Source of the DNA: Lichtheimia corymbifera B2541
Lineage: Eukaryota > Mucoromycota > Mucoromycetes > Mucorales > Lichtheimiaceae
Direction of reading: 5' to 3'
NCBI GenBank assembly: GCA_000697475.1
Contig: JNEU01000695.1
Location: forward strand, 34,086 to 98,085
Length of the DNA: 64,000 nt
Shown: positions 1 through 11,606 of the stretch, piece by piece
Layout of the letters: the number at the start of each line of letters is the position of its first letter
Numbering within the stretch: position 1 is the first letter of the stretch
Notes under the pieces: model-generated
Seen by the model: the letters and a program-made list of their open reading frames with translations, nothing else
What the model was told of the DNA's origin: nothing
The model's database searches: none
Made by a program: the position numbers and the translations under genes

Positions 1-580
1 ATTCAGGCAAATGGGATTGGTGCCTGCACACTCGTCATCTCGTTGCTATAAATTGCTTGCTGGGTTTAGCAATGTCGACAATGTAAACAAGTCCGAAAGA
101 TCATTTACCAATTGGCATTTTTCACCAGGTTGGAGCTTTGGTTTGCATGCTGAATTATCATCAGGGCAGTAGGTGTCACCCCTACACCGCTCTGGGAAGG
201 GATGAACAGCAGTATCCCATCTAGGGATATCATCCTCCTCGATTAATCATACACATCCACACACGCAAAAGGAGTGTCTATTGCTTGCTTACCCTTGGAG
301 ATAATCACTGTTTGTACATCCTCTATAGTTGCAAGTGTTTGTTGCTGGATCGCAGAATAGATAAATGTTTTCACAAGAGTCGTCGTATTGCCATGTTGCT
401 CTGTTGGAACGTGTGTGTGTGTGTGAATATGTCAATGTTGCTGTTATTGGGTTAGGCTGATATTTACGTGTATAGCGGAGTAGCGTCACATTGTTCTCCA
501 AGTCGTAAGGCTGACGTCGAGGAAATAATACATGCAATGGCCAATGCAAGGATGGCCATAAATGATGGTAGATTCATCAT
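1..580 (-). CDS. Secreted cysteine-rich protein, 3' end outside window
   Basis: Four exons are visible on the minus strand: 580-468, 400-293, 220-109 and 45-1. All junctions are GT-AG and in phase, and the reading frame is still open at base 1, so the gene is partial. The start at 580 (or the second Met at 577) gives a signal peptide with a core like MAILALAIACIISSTSA, followed by a mature chain rich in spaced cysteines (LGEQCDAT, DDSCENIYLFCDPATNTC, RGDTYCPDDNSACKPKL, GEKCQL, DDECAGTNPICLN). The spacing suggests a small disulfide-bonded extracellular module. I do not recognise a named family, and many fungal surface proteins look like this. The secreted location is well supported; the function is unknown. 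Confidence 0.6.
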
Positions 581-1217
581 GGAAGAAGAGGGAAAGGAAA
601 AGTGAAGAAAAAGAAAAGGTGGAAAATGATTGTGTTGGTAGGTGGTGGAAGGGAGGGTCGCAATTCCACGTTACACTGAAAAGTTTATATTTTTGATTCT
701 CTGGGCGAGCGGGGCTTTCAAGTTCAAAAATAGATCCCATTGGGCCCTTTAATGGGATGCAACCAGCATTTTGCACCTCCAAGCAGTAACATGCTCATTG
801 GATGTTGTTGTTCTAGGTCTTTGCTCAATTATATACACTTTTCCACATTACCATTTTTGCCATGGGTGTATAATGGCCACTGGATTTTGATCACCTGTTG
901 TCATTTGTTGTAACAAACTCACCCTGCATGATAAGAAACCCATTTAATTCGATGGTATGGCACAATGAATATATACGCACTCAGGCCATTATAACCTCTT
1001 TGGTACTCAACCTTGTAATCATTGCAGCATCCTTGTTACAATTATGGCTGTGAGGTGTGCAATTGCTATTTCGCCAGACGACAATGGTAAATGATACAAG
1101 GGGTTACACAATGTGATACAACGAAGGCGTGTAACTTTGAACGACGGCGTGGTCTATTCATACTTTGCCAAATGTATATTCATGTAAACCATAAGCGTAT
1201 AAAGATAAATACATAGA
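581..1217. other. Intergenic region, no gene seen
   Basis: This stretch lies between the 5' end of the partial secreted-protein gene and the 3' end of the next minus-strand gene. It probably holds the promoter of the former and the 3' UTR of the latter. Short reading frames here show no splice or codon pattern I can support. Confidence 0.5.
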
Positions 1218-2266
1218 TCAATGGTAGCAGTAATATGAAACGGGACGTCTTGCTCGTCTTTGTTGGGGTGTCGATTCACTTGGTCTTGGTCTAGGATAAT
1301 GTCGTCGTTGCCCTCCTCCTGGTGAAAAGCTGTACCTTTGATCTTCCTCTTCTTCTTCCTCATAATCACTCTCAGGAGAGCTCCAATGGTGACGACTCTG
1401 AATGGATGTTGCGCTATTTCTTCGTGGATGTGGAGATGGCATAGGGCGTTGATGTCGACACCCTCGTCTATTATGATGACCTGCAGCGTACAATGCTGGT
1501 GGTAGTGGGATCTCATAATCCATATCCTCTTGTTCATCCATGGGCAGCAAAGTTGAACGTGGTCTTGAAGGAGGACGACTATTGCTGTTACGGCTATTAC
1601 CAGCAAGTGCCATACGCAATTGATCCTGGGTTTGGCATATTTTCTCCATCATTTCCCTTTCACGCAATCGATGCTCTTGTTCTCGCTGCTTCCATTGTGC
1701 ACGTTCCAATTCACGTTGTTGTTGAATCATATATACTTGTCGTTGGAGTGCCTCAACTCGATCATCCAGATCCAATGATGATGATGCTCTTCGTCTTTGT
1801 ATATCTATACCTTGTGTGTGTAAGCGAAATAGATATATAAACCATCATCCTACCCATTACCTTGAATGACGCGTTCTTCTGCTGGTTGTTGTTGTTGTTC
1901 CTCAAGCTCAGTCTTGTCCTTATCCCCAGGATCCAACACACCTTGTGTTGGAGGAATGGCATGTTTGGGCTTTGGCATCACCAGAATTGGACTGCTGCTG
2001 TTAACAGGAATGTGCTTCTTGGGAACGTGAATGATTGGCGATTCATCGCCATGGATAGATGTCGCGGCAGTATAAATGGAAGAAGCTGTGGTGGTGGTGG
2101 GGTTGCTTAATGACTTTTGAGAGAGATCAAGGATAGAGGCACGTCGTTTCTTGTGAGCAAAAATCTTGAGCATGACGATGATAGTAACAATAATAATGAA
2201 AGAGCAAGAAAAAAAAACACGAGTGGGAAAAGCGATAAAAGAGTTATGTGATCCGCATGTAAACAT
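1218..2266 (-). CDS. Single-pass membrane protein with coiled coil
   Basis: Two exons, 2266-1861 and 1804-1218, join across a 56-base GT-AG intron to give about 330 residues. Near the N terminus is one hydrophobic segment (residues about 16-33, FFSCSFIIIVTIIVMLKIF), followed by a basic stretch (AHKKRRA) that suggests a cytoplasmic C-terminal part. The middle is Ser/Thr/Pro-rich. After the junction comes a charged helical stretch (LDLDDRVEALQRQVYMIQQQ and on through ELERAQWKQREQEHRLRERE) likely to form a coiled coil, then an acidic E-run and an Arg-rich tail. I do not recognise the family. The membrane anchor and coiled coil are seen in the sequence; any role is unknown. Confidence 0.65.
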
Positions 2267-3124
2267 GCTATCGAATTAGGCAACAGCTGCTTTCATCCAG
2301 TCTCGTGATGCAAACCTTACTTGTTCCTGGGTTATGGGTACACAAGTCGATCGTGATATAAATGAAAGAATCGCCATCTTAAATTTGATATCAAAGACGG
2401 TTGATGTTGTCCTGCAGGTAGACACATATTGTTGCATGGTGGTCATGTGCTGAGTGAATGAGGAGGATCACACTTGGATCACGTGGTAAGCTGGCTTATC
2501 CTGAGATTGGCATTGCATGGCTTGTTGAAGGTTATGGGGTCATTGTACTGGGTAAAATGGCATTCATGAAAACTGAGTTTTGGAAAAGAAAGATATAATG
2601 GTCATTTCCATCCACCTGTTGATTGTATACGGAAACCCCATATCAAATGTGGCGTCTCCATGAGGGCCGAAAATGATCAGCATCCCTTAAACCATTATTT
2701 GCAATATCTGATAGGATATGGTCATTGCAACATGCTCTCATAGGGTGGTATATGTGATCCTTGGATGTACGATGGCGGCTTGTGCTCCATGGGATAAAGG
2801 CATACTTGGCAGTTATGCAGGCTACACAGGATATGATGATTACTGTGGCATATTAGGCATGATTTTGGGTGATGCTGACAAAACCAGCTTCAGGTGTTCA
2901 CTTTGATTCCTCTTTGATTTACTGCTGCACATTATAGATGGAAGACATCAAGCTTTCAGCAATCTCTGCATCCATATGAGCAGCATTGGTGGTTAGCATG
3001 GTTGCTATAGGTGTAGGCAGTAAACCACCTTGGTTCGTTACAAACAAGCTCTTGATGTTTTCAAGCTAATAAAGTCGAGAAGCTACCTGAATTCACGTAT
3101 ATTGCACACCACCAATTTCTTATT
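2267..3124. other. Intergenic region, no gene seen
   Basis: About 0.86 kb between the membrane-protein gene start and the HET-domain gene stop. I see no convincing coding exon, tRNA or repeat. It should contain the promoter of the gene ending at 1218 and the 3' UTR of the HET gene. Confidence 0.5.
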
Positions 3125-4423
3125 TCAAACTTTAAATGGGGCTAAGCTTTCATCGAACATTTCAAGGAAACGCCCACAATTAGGGCATGAACAGTCAACC
3201 TTGAGGCACAATAATCCTTGGTATATGTCTGACATATTACATGCTTCTGATAGTACACATGATCGTGCTTCCTCGGTAATGTCAAGTTGGATAGTTTCCT
3301 GGAAATGTTTGGCCACCGTTTCAAGGTATGTCTCATACTCCTCGCCGCGGTCAATCTTAACGATATTGAAAAGATTATAGGCTAGTGATTTGCAAAGGGC
3401 CTTCTCTGCGATTCGTTGCAAAATGGAAAGGAAGCGATCCCATAAATCTTCCATATCATTCAGTCGTGGGATATCACAACCCAAAATGCCGAGTACACCA
3501 TACACATAATCTTCGGCATAATAGCACGATCGTTCAGATGTGGCGAATTGATATAATAGCAAAGTGAAATGATCTAATTCTCTACCCGTCGTCTGGGCAT
3601 CCGATTTATGGAAATTACGGTGAGCATCTCTCAAAATCATAAGATGATATTGGAGATCATCGAGAATCTTGACCTCGTCTCCCATCTTGAATTGATGTAC
3701 TTTGAACATGAACTTGAAATGGCTCAACTGGCGTTGGAGTGAACCAGCAGAGACGTAACAAGGTATACCGCCGCATGTCTCCGAGAGTAACATAACTGTA
3801 GATGGAAGGGCCAGTTCTTGCATGGTCCATACACGTGAAAACCAACGGCATTCCCAAATGTCCCTAGCATGTTTCCATACTTCCCTGAGTGATGATATCA
3901 GATCGTGCAAAGGTGGGAGGTAGTAAACCTTAAACTGAGCGAGTACAACTGAGAAATATTCAATTGCTTTGGATGGGCAATCGATCATAGCGAAGCACGT
4001 ATGGCAGCAGCCATACACACCGCGCATGATGACAGGTGGCGTATCGGTCCTGCAACACAAGACATCGATCCACCAATATCCAGGGTTCTCTTGCAGCAAT
4101 TTCAGGAAGGTGTCGCGTTTCTCTTCTCTCATTGGTATTGGGTCCACTGTGATACCATCCTCATCACTGATAAAGTCGCCCACTTCCCAGAGGTTATCCT
4201 TTGGATCGGTACCCCATAAATGTGATAGAGCATAAAATTTGCGATCAGGGACGTAGGATGGCTCGTGTTTGGAAGGTGTAATAATCGTCATTATGCCCTG
4301 TTCATTTTTAGGAGGGACATACAGCAATCGGAAGTCCTTGTCGCTGAGCGTGTCTTCTAGTGTCCATAGCTTGCCAAATTCTGTATCAGCTGGAGGATCC
4401 TTTGATGTGCTAGTGACGGTCAT
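3125..4423 (-). CDS. HET (heterokaryon incompatibility) domain-like protein
   Basis: A single uninterrupted frame of 432 residues. It carries the spaced HET-domain motifs: FYALSHLWG near residue 63, GYWWIDVLC near 115, and RWFSRVWTMQELALP near 193. In HET proteins these blocks correspond to the ALSYxWG, WIDxLCINQ and RVWTxQE signatures. The C-terminal half is helical without a recognised domain and ends with several cysteines (VDCSCPNCGRF). In ascomycetes HET domains drive nonself recognition and cell death. In Mucoromycota the role is not established, so the name describes the domain only. It is intronless, unlike most neighbours. It is divergent from USP39, with 765 bases between the two starts. 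Confidence 0.8.
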   Translation of the reverse strand: MTVTSTSKDPPADTEFGKLWTLEDTLSDKDFRLLYVPPKNEQGIMTIITPSKHEPSYVPDRKFYALSHLWGTDPKDNLWEVGDFISDEDGITVDPIPMREEKRDTFLKLLQENPGYWWIDVLCCRTDTPPVIMRGVYGCCHTCFAMIDCPSKAIEYFSVVLAQFKVYYLPPLHDLISSLREVWKHARDIWECRWFSRVWTMQELALPSTVMLLSETCGGIPCYVSAGSLQRQLSHFKFMFKVHQFKMGDEVKILDDLQYHLMILRDAHRNFHKSDAQTTGRELDHFTLLLYQFATSERSCYYAEDYVYGVLGILGCDIPRLNDMEDLWDRFLSILQRIAEKALCKSLAYNLFNIVKIDRGEEYETYLETVAKHFQETIQLDITEEARSCVLSEACNMSDIYQGLLCLKVDCSCPNCGRFLEMFDESLAPFKV

Positions 4424-5188
4424 GGATGCCAGCTACAACAAGAAGGCAAAAGGATTAGTTTTTGGAACATGTTATTGAATTATAGTTGACTACCCCTGAT
4501 CAAAGATGAGAAAGTAAACTGATGTTTACGTAGCTAGCATTTGGGAAGCCTTTATATGTTGATGGTTGAGGTCATGTTGTGTAACTTTAGCTTATGTGCA
4601 CATGTACAAGTACAACGGGGAGTGTGGCAATGCAGAGCACATCCACCACAACATAGAGGACTTTGTTTATCGCTAATCCGGCAAGCGATAGCACTTTTCG
4701 ATGCATACACTGCCATGATCAGCGAGTAAATACTTTGGTTGTGCATATTTTCTTGCGGCTTGGCGTAAGTAAAAGGGGACATTTGGCAAGACTGGCGTCC
4801 CCACACATGTAAATCATAACACAAAATAGAGTTTGCAAAGGTCAATACGGAATCAGATGCCGCCTTCCGACCAGCCTCAAGATGATACATAACAGATGTT
4901 ACCATATTCTATCCATCCACGCACAAGAGTCGTTGATGTTACTAGATCACCCAAACGTGTGTGTGCAGAATTAAAGTTGGGTTCTTGGTTTGTGATAAAC
5001 GGCTTTTTATTATATCTTTATGTGGGAGAGAATATATACATGATGTTGGGTGATATCAATTGCTTGAATGGATGGGGATGGGAGGGTGGGCCGGCGGTGT
5101 AGCTATGGCATTTCGATGGAAACGTGACTCCAAGTCAGACTCTCTGTCTCTCTCCACCTTTCTTTTTTGAACCTTTATACGCTTTAGA
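4424..5188. other. Shared upstream region of HET-like gene and USP39
   Basis: A divergent promoter interval between start codons at 4423 (minus) and 5189 (plus). A pyrimidine-rich stretch (tctctgtctctctccacctttctttttt) lies just before the USP39 start. Reading frames inside the interval show no family resemblance. Confidence 0.5.
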
Positions 5189-7250
5189 ATGGAACCACAA
5201 CCCAAACGACAACGCATCGACGAATCCAACCATGATCCCAGTGAGAACAAGGTGGAGACATCCCGCGATCTCTACTTGGATACCATCAATCGCCACATGC
5301 TCGACTTTGATTTCGAAAAGCTGTGCTCCGTTTCTCTCTCGCCCATGAATGTCTACGCGTGTCTCGTTTGTGGCAAATACTATCAAGGTGCGTGTAGATA
5401 CTATTATATAAGGAAACATGATCCAACTAACAAGACATAGGCCGTGGCAAATCGTCGCATGCTTATTTCCACAGTATCCACAAGGATCATCACGTATTTA
5501 TCAATTTGCATACGCTCAAGGTAACACACATATACACTACGCAGCAGCCATGATGAAAACCGTAGACTAATGATGTGGATGGAGAATAGGTGTACATTTT
5601 ACCCGATGGATATGAAGTCGACGATCCTTCCCTTGAGGATATCAAGGTATACCTCATTCAATGAATGGTTGACAAAATCCCCACTCATATCCCGCATAGT
5701 ACGTGTTGAACCCGACATTGACCAAGCAACAAGTCAGCAACTTGGATGCCAACCTGAAACCGTCTTACGATCTCAACAACAAAAAGTATCTTCCTGGTAA
5801 GTAGGCAGTAGGACTGGATAGGAAAAGCAATACTGAGCACTCTTTTTAGGTTTTGTGGGTCTCAACAATGTTAAAGCCAATGATTATGTCAATGTGGTGA
5901 TACAAGCACTCGTCCATATTCCACCTCTTCGCGATTATTTTATTCTCCAAGATTTTGAAAAGCAAGAGAAATCACAACTTGGTAAGTCGTCCATGCCCGA
6001 TCTTTCTCGAATTGATATTCATTGTATCCAAAAAGTTACACGGTTCGGTGCCCTTGTAAGGAAAATGTGGAATCCCCGAGCCTTCAAAGGTCAAGTCAGT
6101 CCTCACGAATTACTCCAAGCAAGTATTGAAGTCATGGATGGAAAAGAGAGATGGGATGACTATTAACATATCACGGTAGGAAATCTCCAATGCAAGTGAC
6201 AAACGATTCCGCTTAACGGAGCAAAGCAATGCCATTGATTTCCTCTCCTGGTTCCTCAACACACTGCACAGAGATCTTGGCGGTACCAAAAAGAGAAATA
6301 GCAGTAAGTCGTCATTGTCTATTAGCCTTTATTGGGAAAGCGTATTGACTCTCGCATGGGTAGGTATCATTACAAAGATCTTTCAAGGCGAAGTGAAAGT
6401 GGAATCTCAAACGGTTGGACCCAGTGGACCTGTGGCGGGGCAAAAGGAAATTGCTGTTTTTGATGAGGATCGAGGTAAAAAAGGGGGTTAGGAAGGGTCC
6501 TTGTGTGGATGGCATGCTCATTGTAGTGGATAGAAATCAAAACAAACCAAATACCCTTTCTTTTTCTGGCACTGGATTTACCACCTGCTCCCTTGTATCA
6601 AGACGAAGCTGAGAAGAATATCATTCCTCAAGTCCCTTTGACGACGATCCTTCAAAAATACGATGGCAAACAAGTTCAGGTAGGACTCGATGGATATTAG
6701 ATGGTATGCATGCATGAAGCTGATAGGCTGCTATTGCAATAACAGGAAACTGCCAACCAAAAGAGGCGATATCAGATCACTCGTCTTCCCCAGTACCTCA
6801 TCTTCCATATCAAGCGATTCAACAAGAACAATTGGACCCTTGAAAAGAATCCTACCATTGTCAACTTTCCTATCAAGGACGTGGATATGAAGAGCTGTAA
6901 GTTGATAGGGTGTATCTATGTGCGATTCCTTTTTGGTAACCCTTTTTTTTCTAGTTACCAACATGCCGGATGCTGACAAGGTGGGCACACATTATGATTT
7001 ACTGGCGAACATTTGCCATGAAGGCAAGCCTGAAGCTGGCCAAGGCACATACAAGGTGCATGTACGACATCGGGGTACGGAGCAATGGTATCAAATCCAG
7101 GATCTTATTGTTGAGGAGATTATGCCACAAATGATCTTTTTATCCGAGAGTTATATCCAGGTAATTTATAAAGAGAACGACTATCTACAGTCAAACTGAC
7201 ATGAATGCTGTTTTTAATAGATTTGGGAACGAAAACAAGAACAACAATAA
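5189..7250 (+). CDS. USP39: USP39/Sad1, inactive ubiquitin-protease-like tri-snRNP splicing factor
   Basis: Eleven exons rebuild a 489-residue protein: 5189-5387, 5441-5520, 5590-5646, 5700-5796, 5850-6118, 6180-6303, 6364-6474, 6534-6679, 6746-6896, 6955-7160 and 7221-7250. All phases agree. The N-terminal zinc-finger UBP domain is visible (YACLVCGKYYQG, HAYFHSIHKDHHVF), followed by the peptidase-like fold (GFVGLNNVKANDYVNVVIQA, IDFLSWFLNTL, LPQYLIFHIKRFNKNNW, THYDLLANI). At the position of the catalytic Cys box (NTCY in active enzymes) it reads ANDY, as expected for this non-proteolytic family that helps tri-snRNP assembly. The fifth intron (6119-6179) starts with GC (GCAAGT); using it restores the LLQ/EISNASDKRF alignment to the family. 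The gene is convergent with the ENPP gene, 9 bases from stop to stop. Confidence 0.93.
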
Positions 7251-7259
7251 AACAAAGAA

Positions 7260-9322
7260 TTATCGGATTCGAAGGAAACGGCCTTCTAGGGTACCATTAT
7301 TGGGGGCGGGATCAATGTTGAGGAGATGGCAAAGGAATGAATAGACTTCAGTGTTGAAAAAGGGGGCAAGGATGGATTGACGGCCATACTCGAGATCCAC
7401 GGTTGGGCCATGAGCGAGAAAGATTGATTGCATGTCATCCTCCAGATTATCGTAGCCGTGAATTCCACGTGGCGTGAATGGCTCTTTATCATCTTTGGGA
7501 TTCCATTCCTCGTGACTGACCATGGCATAACCGACATCGGGAATAGCAACGACAGGGGGGATGCGATTGTTATCATTGTAATGGAAACGGTTGGGCATGT
7601 GTTCCCGAAGATAGACTTGGAAATGGGCATCATTGGGATGGCGCTGAGTGTAATTGTGCAGCTCCTGGTATATCTGCTCAACCGCGTGTTTGGGTGCATT
7701 TTCTTTGGGTCGTAAGCCGAGAAGAGGTCCGGCCTCACGTTCACGTAACCAGCTCATGGACGTCTTTGATAAAATGTCGTCGTAATAAATCACTCGGGAT
7801 CGATGGGTTTCTGCCATACCATGATCACTCACCTAAGTATAGTAGCAATTGGTTATATAAGAGAGGATCCCCACAATGAAAATAAAAAAACCACTTACAA
7901 TGACAATATGAATACGATCCAAGATCCGACGTGCATCCAATTCTTCCAAGAGATAGCCAATAGCTTCGTCTGTGGTCTTGAGAACTTCATTCAACTTTTG
8001 GAAGAGGGGTGTGTGGTTAGTCAATGGGTGGATTGTAGTAAAAGAGTGCCCAAATCAACTTACTACGGGACTATCTGGACCAGAGCGGTGACCTTCTTGA
8101 TCGGTTTGTTGAATATAGACTGAGACAAGATGAGGACGCTCTTCAACCGGTAAATCAATCCATTGTAAAACGGTATCCATTTTTGCATGGGCAGATATTG
8201 AATTGTTGAATGGGACCACGTAATCCGCTGCAAGTTCTTTGACATTGGAACCAGGCCACATGATGACACCAGAGCGTTTTTCCTGCCGTTGAGCCGTATG
8301 CCAGATCTACAACAATGGAAGATCAATACCTGATTTTGATCCAGAGAATACACACACTTACAGGCTCACCATGCCACCAACGATGATCATGCGTGATCGT
8401 ATCATTTGAAAGAAAAAAGACCTTGTTCATGTCAGGATCATAGAATTCATTGGCGACAATGCCATGGGACTCGGGATATAAGCCAGTTGCTAGCGTCCAA
8501 TGATTGGGTGCCGTGATGGACTAACATGATCATAGCATTAATACACCTATCGCCCACCTCCTTTTTCAATAACACTTACAGGAAAGGATGGGTGCATATA
8601 CTCAGCTCGCATACCGGAAGCAGCTACAATAATATATATCACATGAGTGAAATGTTGTCATTGAGCAATGATGAATGATGTATTTTACCAAAGTTGACCA
8701 TGTTGGGCGTCATGTTGCGTTCCAAGTAATCGGGACGAAAGCCATCCAAGGAGATCATGATCAAGGTTGGACCAAAGTACTCTGTGCCGTTATAAAAGAT
8801 ACGATCCGGTCGACGATGTTGGGTATGGCGTTGTACGGCAATCAGCATGATCATTTTGAATAACAAGAAAAACATGACGAAAAAAGCTGCCACCACAGGA
8901 TATCGCCACATTGGGTTTTCCTATGCATCCAAGTTTAGATACATTTACACATGGACGTATATATGCAAAACGTTTACCCATTTACTGAGATAGACTGGCT
9001 GATTGGGTTCCTGCACCTCCATTTCCCAAGACGACGTGTGGTCATGGTCACGTTCAGGGTCATTGTCGTTATTCAAGAGTCGTTGTTGTTCCTCATTCCC
9101 TGTAGTGGTGGTGGGTTGGGTGGTGGTAGTGGCAGTGGTAGTAGTAGTGTTCGCAGGGTCGTCGCTTTTATTATAGTCGACTGTGGTTGTTGCTGTCACT
9201 GGTATCGTTGCATGCTCTGACGAAGACGACGACGAGGCACCATCGTCTTGCGCGTCTAGGAGCGCTCGATGATGTTCGTCATGCTGCATGGGCTGAATCG
9301 ATGGGTGGTAGTGGTAGTGCAA
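7260..9322 (-). CDS. Ectonucleotide pyrophosphatase/phosphodiesterase (ENPP family), type II membrane protein
   Basis: Seven exons: 9322-8978, 8920-8689, 8623-8580, 8520-8362, 8306-8064, 7994-7899 and 7832-7260. They give about 563 residues, all in phase. The first exon encodes a Ser/Thr-rich cytoplasmic tail. The second opens with one transmembrane helix ([20 protein letters not shown]). The lumenal or extracellular catalytic domain shows the metal-binding LDGFRPDYL, the nucleophile region [20 protein letters not shown] with Thr in SIT, the [14 protein letters not shown] block, and [11 protein letters not shown]. These are the expected Zn ligands and the active-site Thr of phosphodiesterases that cleave nucleotide pyrophosphate or phosphodiester bonds, as yeast Npp1 does. 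Substrate cannot be told from sequence. Confidence 0.9.
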
Positions 9323-9718
9323 TAAAAAAGGAAAAGGAGGAACGAAGGGCGAGTTCTTGTAATTCTACTAGCAGAGGGCGGATTTTCTATACCAGGCGAA
9401 TCACATGAAGGAGAGAGACAGCAAGGCGTAAAAACTAAAGTATATGTATTTGATATGCGATATTGATGGAAATAGAAAAGAAAGAGTGTGACAAAGGATA
9501 GACTAGACTTGGAACAGCAGTAAAAAGTGAATGTTTTTGTGTGTGTGTGTGTGTGTGTATTTTGTATACATGTATGTGATAATGTATGCTTGTTGCTTGC
9601 TTGTTGTAAAGTATTGACTGTGTGTTATTGTGTTGTGTTGTGTGCATGTGTATAAAATTGCAAGGTGAAGGAGGAGGAGAAGAAGGAGAAGAAGGATAGT
9701 GAAATGAATGCATGTATA
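9323..9718. other. Intergenic region with GT microsatellite
   Basis: Upstream of the ENPP start and downstream of the RRM-protein stop. It contains a (GT)n run at about 9538-9558 and several further TGTG-rich stretches up to 9650. No gene is supported. Confidence 0.6.
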
Positions 9719-11606
9719 TCAAGAGAATGATGATTGATCGAGATGATGAGGGTGATGATGATGATGATGATGTTCCAGACGACCTGCAAAGCTGTCAAGA
9801 GGAGGTGGTGCCTGACGTATACCCTAAATACGTATATCAGTATCACAAGCGTCTATTATATAAAAGGTGCACTTACCATCATGCCATTAGGCTTGGTATT
9901 GATCGAGAGACGAATGCCACTGCTGACTGAATTGCTTAGCATGGTACCATATAACTCTTGTACTGCTCGATTAGCACATGCAGAATCATTGAATTCCACA
10001 AGGCACACTGGGCTTCCTGGTCTTGGCACCGGGCGGAACAAAAGGCGTTGATAACCGATGCATTGAGAGAATAGAGCTATCACCTCTTCTTCATTGGCAT
10101 TGTGGGGAAGGTTGTGGACATTGACAATGGTTGTTGCTGGGTTGCCGTTGTTGATGCTGCTGCTACTGTTGCTACCTGCTGCGGCAAAGCTGAGAAATCC
10201 AGTAGGAGAGCTGACACCGGGTGATGGTAATCCTCCATTGTTGGTTGTTGTTGTGGTGTTGGCATTATTGACAGAGGACGATGATGGGTTGGTGTTGATT
10301 GTCAATCCAGCTAATCGTGAGTTCAAAGCACTTGCCAATCCTCCTCCTCCTCCTTGTTGCTTATATTCTTCATGATCTGACAACTCTGCTTGTGATAGTA
10401 ACTGTGATGGCAATTGCAATGGATACATTTCTTCATGTACGCTGTTGAGTACACTGGTGGGTGGTGATGAAAAAGGAGAAGAAAATGCGGTTGTCTGTAA
10501 AGTTGCTGTAGGAGAAAGAAGACTTGTGCTTGAATGATACAAGTTGCGATCATTGTCAGTGTTGTTGTTGTTGCTGGAGAATCGGTTCATTGATAAACGT
10601 GATGTTGAATGCGATGATGACATGCTACGATGATTGAAGATATCACCCATAGAGGCTGAACGGGCATCGAAACCATCCCTTGTTCCTGCTCCTGCTCCTC
10701 CTCGTTCTCCTGCAGCCATAGCCGCTGCCGCTGCTGCTGCTGCTGCACGAGAAGCAAACACTGAATCGTTAAATGTTGATGTAATGGGTGTGTCTCCAGG
10801 TGAAAACAGATCAGGGTACAACTCGGGATAAGATAATTCGCTGGGTGGATGAAGCTCATTAGGCAATGCTGCTGGCACTGAATGGAAAGCTTCATAGGCT
10901 GATTGACCTGGACTAAGCGAGAAGCGCTTTGGCATTCCTCCATGTTGCTGTTGTTGTTGCTGCTGCTGCTGTGTACTCGTGAGTGGATGAGATGTAGTGG
11001 ACATTGGATGCTGTGCAGGAAGCTGCTGCTGTTGTTGTTGTTGATCACCCGTGGATAGACCTCGTTTTGTATGCAAGTTCTTTTTCGCCATCTCGGCTTT
11101 CAAGACTGATCCTTTTTCTGCATCCACTCTTCTACCACTAAGAATATCCTTGGCCTCCAATGCTTCATAACGAGTACGGAACTTTGCAAATCCAATCTAT
11201 TATGATACAGATGCAAGCTTAATAAATGTGGCATGATCACCATCACCACCACCTCCTTGTTACTTACGATTTGCTTTCTGTTGTTGTTGTTGCTACTGCC
11301 ATTGCCATTACTGTTGATATCTTCTTCTTGTTCCTTGGATGGGATTTTAAGCGTTGCAGCCTCAAATCCAGGCGAAAAGATAAACATGTTTTGAAACTCG
11401 CGTTCTTGCATATCGTCTGGAAAGCCCACAACAAAGATAGTCGATATCTCTTCACCCGAAGCAGTAGTACTGGTTCCATTCAGGTTGGCAGAAGACGATG
11501 CTGTCGGAATACCACCCGTTGCCATGGAGTTTCCAGTCATCAGAACATTGTAAATGCCATTGGGTGCAGTAGGTTGTGGTGGAGCGCTACCACCAACAGA
11601 AGGCAT
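9719..11606 (-). CDS. Scw1/Whi3-like RNA-binding protein with two RRM domains
   Basis: Three exons, 11606-11268, 11196-9877 and 9823-9719, give about 587 residues. RRM1 is near the N terminus (STIFVVGFPDDMQEREFQNM; FSPGFEAATLKIP; IGFAKFRTRYEALEAKDIL), interrupted by an Asn/Ser loop. RRM2 is near the C terminus (TTIVNVHNLPHNANEEEVI; CLVEFNDSACANRAVQELYG). The linker is low complexity with poly-Q, poly-A, poly-N and poly-G runs. The REFQNMF...FSPGFEAA pattern matches S. pombe Scw1 and the yeast Whi3 group, RNA-binding regulators of cell-wall integrity, cell size and mRNP condensates. The start at 11606 (MPSVGG) is the first Met near RRM1; an upstream coding exon is possible. A His-run lies in the last exon. 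Confidence 0.85.
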
